A stretch of DNA of 64,000 bases from Halocalculus aciditolerans (lineage in GTDB: Archaea; Halobacteriota; Halobacteria; Halobacteriales; Halobacteriaceae), in assembly GCF_014647475.1 (NCBI RefSeq), contig NZ_BMPG01000002.1:372001-436000 (forward strand), read 5' to 3'. Positions 7,786 through 17,479 of the stretch are shown one piece after another. Numbering within the stretch: position 1 is the stretch's first letter; each line of letters starts with the position of its first letter. The position numbers were made by a program, and so were the translations under genes. The notes below the pieces were generated by a model. It made no database searches, was not told the origin of the DNA, and saw only the letters and a list, made by a program, of their open reading frames with translations.

Positions 7786-10700
7786 TTAGGCGAGTGCGGC
7801 GGTGTCGGCGTCGAGCGTGTCGGGTTCGACGAGCGACGCCGTCGTGTCACCTGACGTTGAGGTGCCGGACGTCGAGTTGGTCGGGGGCTGGCTGGCGGTC
7901 TGTTCGAGGGTCACGGTGACCGCGCTCGGGTCTTCGCCGATGACCTGGCCTTCGGAGACGCTGGCGTTCGCGGAGTAGGCCGGGACGACCTGGAGGCTGC
8001 CGTTCTTCATGACGACCTGCTGGCCGGCCGTGAACTCGTACGAGCCGGTCGCGCGGACGCTGACGTTCGTGTGTCCGTTCTCCGGGCCGTACTCGCTGTA
8101 GCCGGTCGTCGAGTACGGGAGCGTCATCGTGAAGTCACCGTTCTCGTCGGTCTGCGCGTACTGCGTGTAGGTGAACGTCGCGTTCTGGCCGATGCGCGTC
8201 GCGTCCATCTGGACGCTCGCGCGGACCGTGCTGTTCGCCGGGCCCTGTCCCTGGACGGTCGCGCCGGGGACGCGCTCGTAGAGCTTCGCCCACGTCGGGA
8301 TGTTCGAGAAGCGCTCACCCTGAATGACCTGGCGGGCGGGCGCGTAGTCCGTGCTCGTCCCGACCATGCGGTAGTGCTGGAGCGCGGGCACGAACTCCGA
8401 GGGGTATTTGCCGACGCCGCCGACCTGGCTCGTCGGCTCACCGAACTGGTCGACGGAGTCGTTCTGCACGTAGTTCCGCGCGGCCTGCATCGAGTTGAAC
8501 TGCTTGTACGCCGTGTCGTTCTGCCCGTTCTGCTGGTAGTAGCGAGCGGCGGGCGTCCCGTCGTTCGTCCGCGCCGTGTAGTCCCAGTCGACGACGACCG
8601 GGCTCGGCTGGACGGCGGAGCCCTGGTACCGGTAGAGCCGGACGATGAGGCTCTCGTAGTACTTCTGCGTGTGGACGGTGCCGAGGTTCTGCTCGTAGGC
8701 GAGCTGGCCGTTCTGACTCGAGACCTTCGCGAAGTTCTGGAAGTAGTCGTACTGCGAGACGTTCATCGACGTGTAGACGGTCGGGGCGAAGAACTTCCCG
8801 TTCTGGCCCTGTGTCGTCGCCATCTTCCAGTCGACGGCGACGTACTTCGTCTGCTCGCCGCTCTCACCGAGGTTGTTGAGCACGTCCTGCGCGGCCGTCT
8901 CGTTCGGCGCGAGCAGGAAGTTCGCGGCGACTTCGGCGTTCTGCTGGAACGGGTTGGCGACCGGGATGCGTTCGCCGTTCGTCGTGATCCAGTGGCCGTA
9001 GTCCCACCAGGACATCACGCCGTACGCGCCGTCCGGATACTGGTAGTCGTCGGTCTTCGAGTACGTGCCGTAGTAGTCGAGCTGGTCGGCGTTACCGGTG
9101 CCGTTGTAGTTCCCCTCCGCGGGCGTGGAGGAGTTCATCCACGTGAGCATGGAGTCCCATCCGACGACCGAGCCGGGGCCGTTCGAGTCGGCGGCCGCGC
9201 CGGCCTGCGTGACGTGCGGGTCGTCGGCCGTCCACGCGGAGACGGGGGCGGCGAGCGGGACGACGAGCACGAGGAGGACGACGGCGACGGCGATGACTTG
9301 GTCGCCGCGGATGTCGCTCGCGTTGAACTCGCCGTTCCAGAGGAGGTCGGCGATCCAGTAGACGAGGTAGCCGTTCAGGACGGCGACCGGGACGACGAGG
9401 TAGTAGTTGAAGCGGACCTGCGTGAAGGCGGCGGAGACGATGAACATCCCATAGACTAGTAGGAGTTTCGCCGCGGCGGACCGGTCGGTGAGGCCGACGG
9501 CCCCGAAGAGGAGGCCGCCGACGACGAGGATACCGAGGAAGGTCGCGTCGATGCCGAGCGCGCCGGCGACGCCCGGAACGATGAGGTTAGGGAAGAAGAA
9601 GACGAGGACGATGGCGACGACGGAGACGATAGCGTAGTAGAGTTCGTTGGTCTTCTCGGAGCGGACGAGCGGCTCGTAGATGAGGACGGCCGCGCCGAGG
9701 AGCGCCGTGTAGAACGTCGCGCCGTACTGCTGGCTGATGGTGGCGAACTTCTCTGCCGCGCCGGTCGACGCGCCGCCGAGGAACGGCTGCGCTTCGCCGA
9801 CGGTCCGGGTCGTCGCGCCGGTCGTGAACCCGACGAACCGCACGAGCTGGTTCACGAGCTTGTCGAAGACGCCGGGGAGGAGGACCGCGGAGATAGCGGC
9901 GACGACGATGAGGATGCCGACGACGGCGGCCGGATAGTATTCGCGTTCGACAGCGCGTTCGTCCCACTCGCGGGCGAACCACGCGAGGAAGACGACGCCG
10001 CCGGCGGTGAGGAGCGCGAGCGCGGGCTGGAGGAGGGTCGGCGCGGCCGCGGCGAACCCGCTCTCGCCGACCGGCACGAGCGCCATCACGAACGTGACGA
10101 CCATGCTGATGACGCCGACGAAGGCGACGTGGTCAGGGCTGTTCCCGCGGGCGTACTCGCCGCACATCGCGACGGTGTAGAACGCGGCGAAGACGCCGAC
10201 GAGGAGGACGCCCGGCGGCCACACCCAGAGGTAGAGGCCGGTGGCGACACCGGCGAGCGCGCTCCACCCGACGACGCTGCGCAGGGCGTCCCAATCGCGG
10301 TCGACGACCTGCTCCCAGACGGGGTAGTCGCGCTGGGCGGCGGTGAGCGCGACCATCGTCGCGAGCACGGCGAACGCCTGGAAGAGCGGCTCCGTGCCGT
10401 TGTGGTCGGCGACGCCGACGAGACTCCGGCCGAGGAAGAGGCCGGGGAGGAGCGCGAGGACCACGGCGGAGACGACGCCGCCGAGGCGGCCGCCGAGGCG
10501 CTTCCCGAGGAAGTAGACGGGAATCGCTGTGAGCGCGCCCGCGACTGCCGGCTCGAAGAGGAGCGTCATCGCGATAGTGTGGTCGGACGGGCTTCCGAGG
10601 CCGATGACGAGCGCGACCGTCGCGACGATCTGGTCGAAGAGCGTGCCGAACTGACCGACGGTCTTCCCGGTCGGGAAGCCCGTCCAGACGTCGAACGGCA

Positions 10701-10932
10701 TGACGCTCGGGTAGTGCTGTACCGTGTACATCACCTGCCGGAGGTGGTACCAGGGGTCGTTTCCGGAGAAGTACACCTTCCCGTTGACGATGAATTTCTG
10801 CCACGCCTGCACCCGTATCGCGAACATGAACACGATGACGAGCGCGAGCGCAGCGACGTGATACCACTCCCTGGCGTACGCCAACGCGTCTTCTCGGGAG
10901 ATGGAGGGGCCTCCCGAAGCGTCGCTACTCAT
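7786..10932 (-). CDS. aglB: AglB, dolichyl-phospho-oligosaccharide protein glycotransferase
   Basis: The STT3-type oligosaccharyltransferase that moves a lipid-linked glycan onto Asn in N-x-S/T sites of surface proteins. At 1048 residues it has the archaeal layout: about 13 N-terminal membrane helices (to about residue 570) and a large external C-terminal domain. SGNDPWYHLR near residue 58 is the first external-loop acidic motif, GVADHNGTEP near 177 is a second, and MSWWDYGHW near 641 is the WWDYG signature. The ATG at 10932 (MSSDASGG) is preferred over an upstream in-frame start. The AT-rich CATATG 25-30 bases before it may be the promoter. It is divergent from a glycosyltransferase gene. 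Confidence 0.96.
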   Translation of the reverse strand: MSSDASGGPSISREDALAYAREWYHVAALALVIVFMFAIRVQAWQKFIVNGKVYFSGNDPWYHLRQVMYTVQHYPSVMPFDVWTGFPTGKTVGQFGTLFDQIVATVALVIGLGSPSDHTIAMTLLFEPAVAGALTAIPVYFLGKRLGGRLGGVVSAVVLALLPGLFLGRSLVGVADHNGTEPLFQAFAVLATMVALTAAQRDYPVWEQVVDRDWDALRSVVGWSALAGVATGLYLWVWPPGVLLVGVFAAFYTVAMCGEYARGNSPDHVAFVGVISMVVTFVMALVPVGESGFAAAAPTLLQPALALLTAGGVVFLAWFAREWDERAVEREYYPAAVVGILIVVAAISAVLLPGVFDKLVNQLVRFVGFTTGATTRTVGEAQPFLGGASTGAAEKFATISQQYGATFYTALLGAAVLIYEPLVRSEKTNELYYAIVSVVAIVLVFFFPNLIVPGVAGALGIDATFLGILVVGGLLFGAVGLTDRSAAAKLLLVYGMFIVSAAFTQVRFNYYLVVPVAVLNGYLVYWIADLLWNGEFNASDIRGDQVIAVAVVLLVLVVPLAAPVSAWTADDPHVTQAGAAADSNGPGSVVGWDSMLTWMNSSTPAEGNYNGTGNADQLDYYGTYSKTDDYQYPDGAYGVMSWWDYGHWITTNGERIPVANPFQQNAEVAANFLLAPNETAAQDVLNNLGESGEQTKYVAVDWKMATTQGQNGKFFAPTVYTSMNVSQYDYFQNFAKVSSQNGQLAYEQNLGTVHTQKYYESLIVRLYRYQGSAVQPSPVVVDWDYTARTNDGTPAARYYQQNGQNDTAYKQFNSMQAARNYVQNDSVDQFGEPTSQVGGVGKYPSEFVPALQHYRMVGTSTDYAPARQVIQGERFSNIPTWAKLYERVPGATVQGQGPANSTVRASVQMDATRIGQNATFTYTQYAQTDENGDFTMTLPYSTTGYSEYGPENGHTNVSVRATGSYEFTAGQQVVMKNGSLQVVPAYSANASVSEGQVIGEDPSAVTVTLEQTASQPPTNSTSGTSTSGDTTASLVEPDTLDADTAALA

Positions 10933-11023
10933 TACCAACACGCACTGCCAACGCAACCATATGCCTTGTCATTACGACTGGAATCTGCAGGCCTCGCCGG
11001 GTCCCGCCGACGACGGAAACCTC

Positions 11024-11030
11024 TTTTATC
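11024..11030 (+). promoter_or_regulatory. TATA-like box for the AglG-like glycosyltransferase
   Basis: TTTTATC lies 24-30 bases before the ATG at 11054. This is the spacing of a leaderless haloarchaeal promoter, and it supports the chosen start. Confidence 0.6.
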
Positions 11031-11053
11031 CCGCCTGGACTACCCCGAAGACG

Positions 11054-11971
11054 ATGCGGGTCTCCGTCGTCCTCTGTACGTACACGCTCGATATGTACGA
11101 CCACTTCCGCGAGGCCGCCGACAGCGTCCTCGCGCAGTCTCACGGCGACGTCGAACTCGTCGTCGTCGTCGACGGCTACGAGGACGTCTACGACACCGTG
11201 AACGAGGACTACGGAGGCATCGAAAACGTCCAAGTCCACTGTAACGACGAGAATCAGGGGCTCCTGATTAGTCGGAACCGCGGCGCGGCGTACGCCACCG
11301 GGGACGTCGTCGCGTTCATCGACGACGACGCCGTCGCCGACGAGGACTGGCTCGTCGGCCTCGTCGACGCCTACGAGCACGCCGACGCCCTCGCCGCCGG
11401 CGGGAAACTCCTCCCCCAGTGGGTCGCCGGGAAACCCGACTTCCTCCCCGAGGAGTTCTACTGGCTCGTCGGCGCGCAACACGCCGGCTTCGCCGACGGC
11501 CCCGGCGAAGTCCGCAACACCTTCGGCTCCAACATCAGCTTCAGAAGAGACATCTTCGAGGACCTCGGCGGGTTCGACCCCGAGATCGGCGGCCGGAAGG
11601 GCGAGAAGAACCTCCAGGGCGGCGAGACCGAGCTCTGCGCGCGCCTCCGACGCGAGTACGACCGCGGCGTCTACTACGTTCCGTCCGCCGAAGTCGAACA
11701 CAAGATCTTCGACTACCGCACGGACTTCCGCTGGCTCTGTGACCGCGCGTTCTGGCAGGGCTACTCGAAACGCGCCATGGAGGAGCTCCTCCCCGACTCC
11801 GGCGGCGAGGAGACCGACTTCCTCGCCTTCCTCCTCCTCACCGCCACCCCGCAGCGGCTGAAAGCCCTCCTCACCGGCCCCTCCCTCCCGAAAGCGAAGC
11901 AGCTCGTCACGCTCTACGTCTTCACCGCGCTCGTCGGGTTCGGCTATCTCTACGGCGTCGCCACGCGGTAG
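11054..11971 (+). CDS. Family 2 glycosyltransferase, AglG-like
   Basis: A 305-residue GT-A fold transferase. MRVSVVLCTYTLDMYDHF is the N-terminal nucleotide-binding strand. VVVVDGYED precedes the donor site, and FIDDDAVAD at about 89-96 carries the metal-binding DxD. GGETELCARLRR is the acceptor-loop ED-type block. One C-terminal hydrophobic segment (about 285-300) could tether it to the membrane. It resembles the haloarchaeal AglG/AglI/AglE group, which adds uronic acids or hexoses to dolichol-linked N-glycans; the exact sugar is not predictable. The start was set by a TATA box at -27. It lies divergent to aglB. Confidence 0.85.
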   Translation: MRVSVVLCTYTLDMYDHFREAADSVLAQSHGDVELVVVVDGYEDVYDTVNEDYGGIENVQVHCNDENQGLLISRNRGAAYATGDVVAFIDDDAVADEDWLVGLVDAYEHADALAAGGKLLPQWVAGKPDFLPEEFYWLVGAQHAGFADGPGEVRNTFGSNISFRRDIFEDLGGFDPEIGGRKGEKNLQGGETELCARLRREYDRGVYYVPSAEVEHKIFDYRTDFRWLCDRAFWQGYSKRAMEELLPDSGGEETDFLAFLLLTATPQRLKALLTGPSLPKAKQLVTLYVFTALVGFGYLYGVATR

Positions 11972-12010
11972 GTGGCAAGGCTGATACCGCCGATGCTGTA
12001 AGGACGGAGT

Positions 12011-13147
12011 ATGCCCGACCGCGGCGTCTGCGTCGTCACCCACCCGCTGAGTTCGTCCGGCGAGAACGCCACGCGAACCCTCCTCGACGTCCTCGCGGCC
12101 CTCGGCCCGGTCTCACTCGTCACCGCGGACCTCCCCGCGGCGTCGACGATTCGGGACGACCACGAGGTCGTCGAGATCACTCGCGCGGGCGCTGGCGACT
12201 CGATTCTCGTCGCCGCCGTCCGCTTCGCGCTGAACCAACTCCGGATGAGCCGCGTCGTCGCCGGCCGCGACGAGGACGTCGTGCTCTTCTTCGGCGCGAC
12301 CGCCTACCTCCTCCCCGTCCTCGTCGCGCGGCTCGTGGGGAAGACGGTCGCCGTCGAACCCCGCGGCGACGTCCCGCTCACGCTGAAACTCAACTGGCGG
12401 CAACGCGTCCCCGACCCCGTCGCCGCCGTTCTCGCCGGGCTCGTCCGCCTCCTCGAACGAACGAGCTTCGCCGCCGCCGACGGCGTCGTCACCTACACGC
12501 CCAACATGGCGCGCCAGCTCGGCCTCGACCCCGACGACGCCGACGTTCACCCGAACGGCGCGCGCTACGTCGACACCGACACCTTCGCCCCGCGCACGCC
12601 CTACGGCGACCGCCCGAAGACCGTCGGCTTCCTCGGCCGCCTCGACGAGGAGAAGGGCATCCGCACGCTCGCCGCTGTCGCCCGCCGCCTCCCCGACGAC
12701 TACACCTTCCGGTTCATCGGGAGCGGCGACCTCGACGACTGGCTCGCCGACGAACTCGACGCCGAAATAGAAACAGGAAGCGTCGAGCTCGCCGGCTGGG
12801 TCGACCACGACGACGTCCCCCGCGAACTCGACGGCCTCCGCCTCCTCGTCATGCCCTCCGAGCCCACCGAAGGCCTCCCGACGACGATACTGGAAGCGCT
12901 CGCCTGCGGCACGCCCGTCTACGCCACGCCCGTCGCCGGCGTTCCCGACGTCGTCAGAGCCGGCGACACCGGCTTCCTCATGGAGGCAGCCGACGCCGAC
13001 CGGATTCTCACCGACCTCGAACGCATCCTCGGACGCGACGACCTCGCCGAGATAAGCGCGAACGGCCGCGCGCTCGTCGAGAACGAGTACAGCTTCGACG
13101 CCGCCGTCGACCGGTATCGAGAGATTCTCGCGGCGCTCCGCGCCTGA
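12011..13147 (+). CDS. Family 4 glycosyltransferase
   Basis: A 378-residue GT-B fold glycosyltransferase. The N-terminal acceptor domain contains the loop [15 protein letters not shown]. The C-terminal half begins at about residue 200 ([15 protein letters not shown], the donor-domain start) and ends with the GT4 signature [19 protein letters not shown], whose EX7E glutamates bind the sugar nucleotide. No membrane helix is obvious, so it probably works at the cytoplasmic face on lipid-linked glycan. It follows the GT2 gene by 39 bases in the same direction, with a GGAG ribosome-binding motif, so it is probably in one operon. It ends one base before a convergent gene. Confidence 0.87.
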   Translation: MPDRGVCVVTHPLSSSGENATRTLLDVLAALGPVSLVTADLPAASTIRDDHEVVEITRAGAGDSILVAAVRFALNQLRMSRVVAGRDEDVVLFFGATAYLLPVLVARLVGKTVAVEPRGDVPLTLKLNWRQRVPDPVAAVLAGLVRLLERTSFAAADGVVTYTPNMARQLGLDPDDADVHPNGARYVDTDTFAPRTPYGDRPKTVGFLGRLDEEKGIRTLAAVARRLPDDYTFRFIGSGDLDDWLADELDAEIETGSVELAGWVDHDDVPRELDGLRLLVMPSEPTEGLPTTILEALACGTPVYATPVAGVPDVVRAGDTGFLMEAADADRILTDLERILGRDDLAEISANGRALVENEYSFDAAVDRYREILAALRA

Positions 13148-14509
13148 CTACTCCGAGTAGCCGAGGCGGCGGAGGCGTTCCTTGACGTGTTCTTCCATCT
13201 CCACGTCGGAGATATCGGTGTCGGTCTCGGTGACGGCGCGGCGGTGGTCGTTCAGTCGGTCCGCGAGGTCGTCGACGACGTCGGGGTGGTCGTCGGCGAC
13301 GTTCTCCTGCTCGCCGGGGTCGGCGTCGAGGTCGTAGAGTTCGCGGTCGCCGCCGTGGCGCTCGATGTACTTCCAGCGGTCGGTGCGGCACTGGAAGTCC
13401 TCGCCCGCGCCGTCGTCGACGAACATCCCGCCGCAGATCTCCTCGCGCGGCCACGTTCCTTCGGTGACGAGGTCGACGAGGCTGTGCCCGCAGTAGCTCT
13501 CCGGGACGTCGACGCCGACCGAGTCGAGGAGCGTGACCGGGAGGTCGGTGAGGGCGACGAGGTCGTCGAACGACCCGCTCCCGCCGAGCCCATCAATGAG
13601 GAGGGGGACGTGGAGTTTGACGTCGTAGAGCTGCGCGCCGGAGAAGTAGCCGTGTTCGAGGAAGTGCTCGCCGTGGTCGGCGGTGAACGCGAACACGAAG
13701 TCCTCGCCCCACTCGTCCTCAGCGGCCGTGACGAGGCGTTCGACTTCGTCGTCGGTGTATCGGATTTCGGCGTCGTAGAGGTCGATCAGCGTCTGGAGTT
13801 CCTCGTCCGCGACGTTCTCGGGCTCTTCGAGGACTTTCCGCCGGAGCTTGATGCATTCGCGGTCGTCGAGCGGCTCGTCGAGGTACTTCTCCTGGTACTC
13901 GGCGGGCGGGAGGAAGGGGTGGTGGACGTCCATGTAGTGGACCCAGAGGAAGTTCGGCTGGTCGCCGGACCCCTCGATGAACCGGATGGCGCGGTCCGTG
14001 ATTTCGTCGCCCGGCGAGTGGTAGGAGCCGACGTTGACGCCGCCCGCTGACTCCGCGAAGTCGTACATCGACTGCAAGACGTCGAAGAGCGCCGTTCCCT
14101 CGAGATTCGTCTTCACGTACTGGCGGGCCTTGCTGAGCGGTGAGGCGTCCTCCTTCGAGTCGAAGAACGTGTCGAACCCGCGGTCGTAGCCGTAGTCCGC
14201 GCCGATGTAGAGGTTCGAGTGAATGCCGCCGGTCCGGTAGCCGGCGTCGCGGAAGGGTTCGGCGACGACGGTCTGCTCCTCGGAGATGCGTCCGTAGCCG
14301 CCGTACATCAGGGGCGTCACGCCGGACAGGATGGAGGGAAAGGCGAACTTCGTGCCGCCGACGTGCGCGAACGCGTTCTCGAAGGTCGCCGCGTCGCCGG
14401 CGCGGCCGTCGATGAACGGCGTCACGTCGCGCTCGTAGCCGTGGTATCCCACGTGGTCCGCGCGGAGGGAGTCCACGGTGACCAGCAGGACGTTGCGGGC
14501 TTGACTCAT
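13148..14509 (-). CDS. Sulfatase/alkaline-phosphatase superfamily enzyme
   Basis: A 453-residue hydrolase or transferase of the alkaline phosphatase fold. VTVDSLRADHVGYHG (residues 9-23) supplies the first metal Asp. FTADHGEHFLEHG (about 277) supplies the other metal ligands, and WVHYMDVHHPF is typical of haloarchaeal members. The position expected for a formylglycine sulfatase (CxPxR) reads TKFAFPSILSG: there is no Cys, so a threonine is the likely nucleophile and true sulfatase activity is doubtful. No signal peptide is seen. The C-terminus ends RLRRLGYSE. CTTTAACGG at 14532-14540 gives a leaderless promoter. It stands 39 bases after the flippase gene. Confidence 0.8.
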   Translation of the reverse strand: MSQARNVLLVTVDSLRADHVGYHGYERDVTPFIDGRAGDAATFENAFAHVGGTKFAFPSILSGVTPLMYGGYGRISEEQTVVAEPFRDAGYRTGGIHSNLYIGADYGYDRGFDTFFDSKEDASPLSKARQYVKTNLEGTALFDVLQSMYDFAESAGGVNVGSYHSPGDEITDRAIRFIEGSGDQPNFLWVHYMDVHHPFLPPAEYQEKYLDEPLDDRECIKLRRKVLEEPENVADEELQTLIDLYDAEIRYTDDEVERLVTAAEDEWGEDFVFAFTADHGEHFLEHGYFSGAQLYDVKLHVPLLIDGLGGSGSFDDLVALTDLPVTLLDSVGVDVPESYCGHSLVDLVTEGTWPREEICGGMFVDDGAGEDFQCRTDRWKYIERHGGDRELYDLDADPGEQENVADDHPDVVDDLADRLNDHRRAVTETDTDISDVEMEEHVKERLRRLGYSE

Positions 14510-14548
14510 ACCGGAGGATGGGAATCCCGCTCTTTAACGGTTATCGTC

Positions 14549-16006
14549 TCACCGCCCGGGGAGCGAGACGTCGACGGGGAGCATACCGATAGCCTTCGTC
14601 CGGATGCGCTTCGAGAGCGCGAGGAGCACGAGCACGTAGGAGGTCGCGCCGAGGGCGACGAGACCGATTGTCGCGGGGATCCCGCCGGGCGCGACGGTGA
14701 GGGCGACGGCGACGACGCCGCCCATCACGGCCGCGCCGACGAGCTCGACGCCGATGTCGTAGAACGGGACGCGCGGCCGGCCGATGAGCGCCTGGAGCGA
14801 GGCGAACCCGATGCCGAGCCGGAGCGCGGACGATCCGAGCGTCGCGACGGCCGCGCCCAGCCAGCCGAACTCCCAGACGAGCGCGACGTTCGCGACGAGG
14901 TTCACGGCGGAGAACGCGGCGTTCGCCTTGAACGCGACGTCCGGGCGGTCGATGGCGTTGAGGACGTCGATGAACTGAGAGGCGTAGGCGTTCAGGAGGT
15001 ACGCGCCGACGAGGACGACGAGGACGGCTGCGCCCTGTGGGAACTCCGCGCCGTAGATTCTGAGAACGCGCCCGCCGACGGCGTACGCGCCGACGAGCCC
15101 CGGAATGAGGAAGACGCCGGAGAACACGAGCCCCTCGTTGAGGAAGTGGTGGATGCGGTCGTAGTCGTTCGCGGCGTCCAGTTCGCTCAACTCGGGGAAC
15201 AAGGTGGTTCTGACCGACGCGCTCACCATCCCGAGCATCGACGCGAGCCCCCACGCCGCCTCGTAGACGCCGATGAGCGTCGACGTGACGAAGAAGGAGA
15301 GCACGATAGTGTCCATCCAGCCGAACATCCGCGACGTCAACGACCCCATCCACGAGTACCGCGAGTAGGCGAGCACGCTCTCGACGGCCGCGCGGTCCGG
15401 GAGTGTCGGGCGGTTCGTGAGAACGACGAAGCCGATTGCGGCGCTCACGAACAGTGAGACGATGGGGCCCACGACGAGCGCCGTGACGCGGTACCCCGCG
15501 AGGATGAGCACGACCTGCACGGCCGTCCGGCTGGCGCGCTCCACGGCGTTCATCACGCCCGTGAACATCACGCGTTTCTCCCCCCAGACGGACGCGCGAG
15601 CCGTCCGGAACGCCGTGTTCCCGAGGACGATGAGCGCGAGGAATCCACCGTACGTCACGAGGACATTGGTGAACTCCGTCGAACGCGGGTCAACGACGAA
15701 CGGTAGCACCGTTCCGGCGACCACGATGACGGCCGCGAGAACGAGGCCGAGAACCGCGTTCACGAGGAGGCCCGCGCCCGCGTAGATACTGCGGTCGGTG
15801 CTCTCGCTCATCCGCTTCGTAATCGCGGTCGCCACCGCGTTCGTCGGGATGCTCAGCCAGAAGAGACCGATGGCGAGCGCGACCTTGTACGTCCCGAGCG
15901 CGGACGCGCCGAGGAGCCGAGCGATGATGAACGTCGCAGCGAACCCCGTGACCGTGACGACGATCTGCGAGAGAAAGTGGACGACGGTGCGGCGTCCGAG
16001 CCGCAT
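14549..16006 (-). CDS. Oligosaccharide flippase (Wzx/AglR-like, MVF superfamily)
   Basis: A 485-residue polytopic protein with about 12-14 membrane helices, in the polysaccharide-biosynthesis/MATE-like MVF superfamily. The N-terminus (RTVVHFLSQIVVTVTGFAAT followed by FIIARLLGASALGTYKVALA) is the diagnostic first repeat. Members flip lipid-linked oligosaccharide across the membrane. In Haloferax the related AglR contributes to translocation of dolichol-phosphate-bound sugar. It starts at the base before the upstream gene's stop, so it is coupled to the 463-residue phosphatase-fold gene. The position inside the glycosylation locus supports a role in N-glycan or surface polysaccharide export. 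Confidence 0.87.
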   Translation of the reverse strand: MRLGRRTVVHFLSQIVVTVTGFAATFIIARLLGASALGTYKVALAIGLFWLSIPTNAVATAITKRMSESTDRSIYAGAGLLVNAVLGLVLAAVIVVAGTVLPFVVDPRSTEFTNVLVTYGGFLALIVLGNTAFRTARASVWGEKRVMFTGVMNAVERASRTAVQVVLILAGYRVTALVVGPIVSLFVSAAIGFVVLTNRPTLPDRAAVESVLAYSRYSWMGSLTSRMFGWMDTIVLSFFVTSTLIGVYEAAWGLASMLGMVSASVRTTLFPELSELDAANDYDRIHHFLNEGLVFSGVFLIPGLVGAYAVGGRVLRIYGAEFPQGAAVLVVLVGAYLLNAYASQFIDVLNAIDRPDVAFKANAAFSAVNLVANVALVWEFGWLGAAVATLGSSALRLGIGFASLQALIGRPRVPFYDIGVELVGAAVMGGVVAVALTVAPGGIPATIGLVALGATSYVLVLLALSKRIRTKAIGMLPVDVSLPGR

Positions 16007-17398
16007 CTATTCGACGTACCCGAGGTCGGCGAGTTGCTGTTTCATCGCGTCCGTGAACTCGGCTTCCGAACGCTCGCCGAGCGGCGCGCCCGGTCCGTCG
16101 AGCCACTCTTCGGTGAACGCTTCGAACTCCGCCGTGACTTCGGGATAGTCCGCGGCGACGTCCGTGGACTCGTCGGGGAGTCGGTAGAGGTCTTCGCCGT
16201 CGTCGCTGTAGAGGAACTTCCACTCCGTATCCCGGACGGCGGTGAGCATCGGCTCGTGGTAGCGCGACACATCGAAGTCGGGGTTGTACTGCAGGTACGG
16301 CTCTGTTTCCAGCGGGTCCCGCTGGACGATGGCGCGCTCCCGGGTCTCCTCGCGGAGGTCGACGCCTTGGAACTGGTCCGTGTCGCCGCCGGCGCCCGCG
16401 ACGAGCGTCTGCATCACGTCGGCGTGCTGGACGAGGTCCGCCGAGTCGAACGAGAAGTCCGCACCGTGAACGACGAGCGGAACGTTCACGAGGCCGTCGT
16501 GCGGGACGGCCTTGTGCGCGAGCATCCCGTGCTCGCCGAAGAGTTCACCGTGGTCCGCAGTCACGACGAAGACGGTGTCGTCGAGGTCGAGCGACTGCAC
16601 GTAATCGAAGAGGCGACCGATCATCTCGTCCGTGTAGCGAATCTCGGCGTCGTACATCGCGACGAGCGCCCCCCACTCGTCTTCGCTGAACGGACAGCCT
16701 TCTGCGACGTACTCGTAGAGGTTATAGTGCACGTCCATCGAGAACTCGGCTGCCTCTTCCGTGCTCATCTCTAACTCGTCCGTATATCGGTCGAGATAGG
16801 GGAGCGGCGGATAGTATGGGCGGTGTGGTTCGTTGTAGTGGAGGTAGCAGAAGAGCGGCTCGTCCCCGTCGGCGGCGTCGTCGAGCCGCCGTTTCGCGAG
16901 CCTGTTCATCAAGAACGGCGTCGAGTGCTTCGCGGTGTCGAGGTCGTACCCCGCCGAATGAGTTCGGAGGTTGAAGAGGTACTTGAGCGTCGTCTTGAGG
17001 CCAGCAGCCTGGAGGAGCGTCGACGACGCGAGCCAATCGAACTCCTCGAAGCCCCGTGAGAGGTCAGTCGCGTCGCTCAAGTGCGAGTTCCGGGAGACGC
17101 CGATTGTGTGGTATCCTTCCTCGCGGAGGAGTTCGGGGACGGTTCGGAGGCTCTCTGGGAGGCGCTCGCTCCCGAACCCGACTTCGTGGTGAGACGGGTA
17201 GGTCCCGCTCAGAATCGACGCGGTCGAGGGGAGCGTCCACGTGGCATGCGAGATGGCGTTCGACGTCGCCTGTCCGCCCCCGTCGTTCGCGATCCGAGCG
17301 AGGTTCGGGGTGGTGTCGCGTTCGTATCCACCGAGGGAGGTATGGTCGAGGCGGACGCTGTCGAGCGTCACCCAGACGACGTTCGGACGCCGAGTCAT
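16007..17398 (-). CDS. Sulfatase/alkaline-phosphatase superfamily enzyme
   Basis: A 463-residue member of the same superfamily. VVWVTLDSVRLDHTSLGGY begins at about residue 7 and contains the metal Asp. SHATWTLPSTASILSGTYP (about 48-66) carries the nucleophile region, again with Thr and not Cys. TADHGELFGEHG (about 263) holds metal ligands. The protein ends QLADLGYVE, nearly the same tail as its two relatives here. The start ATG at 17398 was chosen because the family N-terminus begins there; the much longer open frame to 18388 is antisense shadow. It forms an operon with the flippase. The substrate may be sulphated or phosphorylated glycan, which is inference only. Confidence 0.83.
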   Translation of the reverse strand: MTRRPNVVWVTLDSVRLDHTSLGGYERDTTPNLARIANDGGGQATSNAISHATWTLPSTASILSGTYPSHHEVGFGSERLPESLRTVPELLREEGYHTIGVSRNSHLSDATDLSRGFEEFDWLASSTLLQAAGLKTTLKYLFNLRTHSAGYDLDTAKHSTPFLMNRLAKRRLDDAADGDEPLFCYLHYNEPHRPYYPPLPYLDRYTDELEMSTEEAAEFSMDVHYNLYEYVAEGCPFSEDEWGALVAMYDAEIRYTDEMIGRLFDYVQSLDLDDTVFVVTADHGELFGEHGMLAHKAVPHDGLVNVPLVVHGADFSFDSADLVQHADVMQTLVAGAGGDTDQFQGVDLREETRERAIVQRDPLETEPYLQYNPDFDVSRYHEPMLTAVRDTEWKFLYSDDGEDLYRLPDESTDVAADYPEVTAEFEAFTEEWLDGPGAPLGERSEAEFTDAMKQQLADLGYVE

Positions 17399-17450
17399 AG
17401 TTCCGTGAAACGCGGGGTCGATGAAACTTCTATCGGTTCCAAAGAAAGCG

Positions 17451-17456
17451 TTATCG
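17451..17456 (+). promoter_or_regulatory. TATA-like box for the phosphodiesterase-like gene
   Basis: TTATCG lies 24-29 bases before the ATG at 17480. It sits in the 81-base divergent gap shared with the sulfatase-like gene on the other strand. Confidence 0.5.
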
Positions 17457-17479
17457 GGCGGACCCCCTATGCGTTCGAT

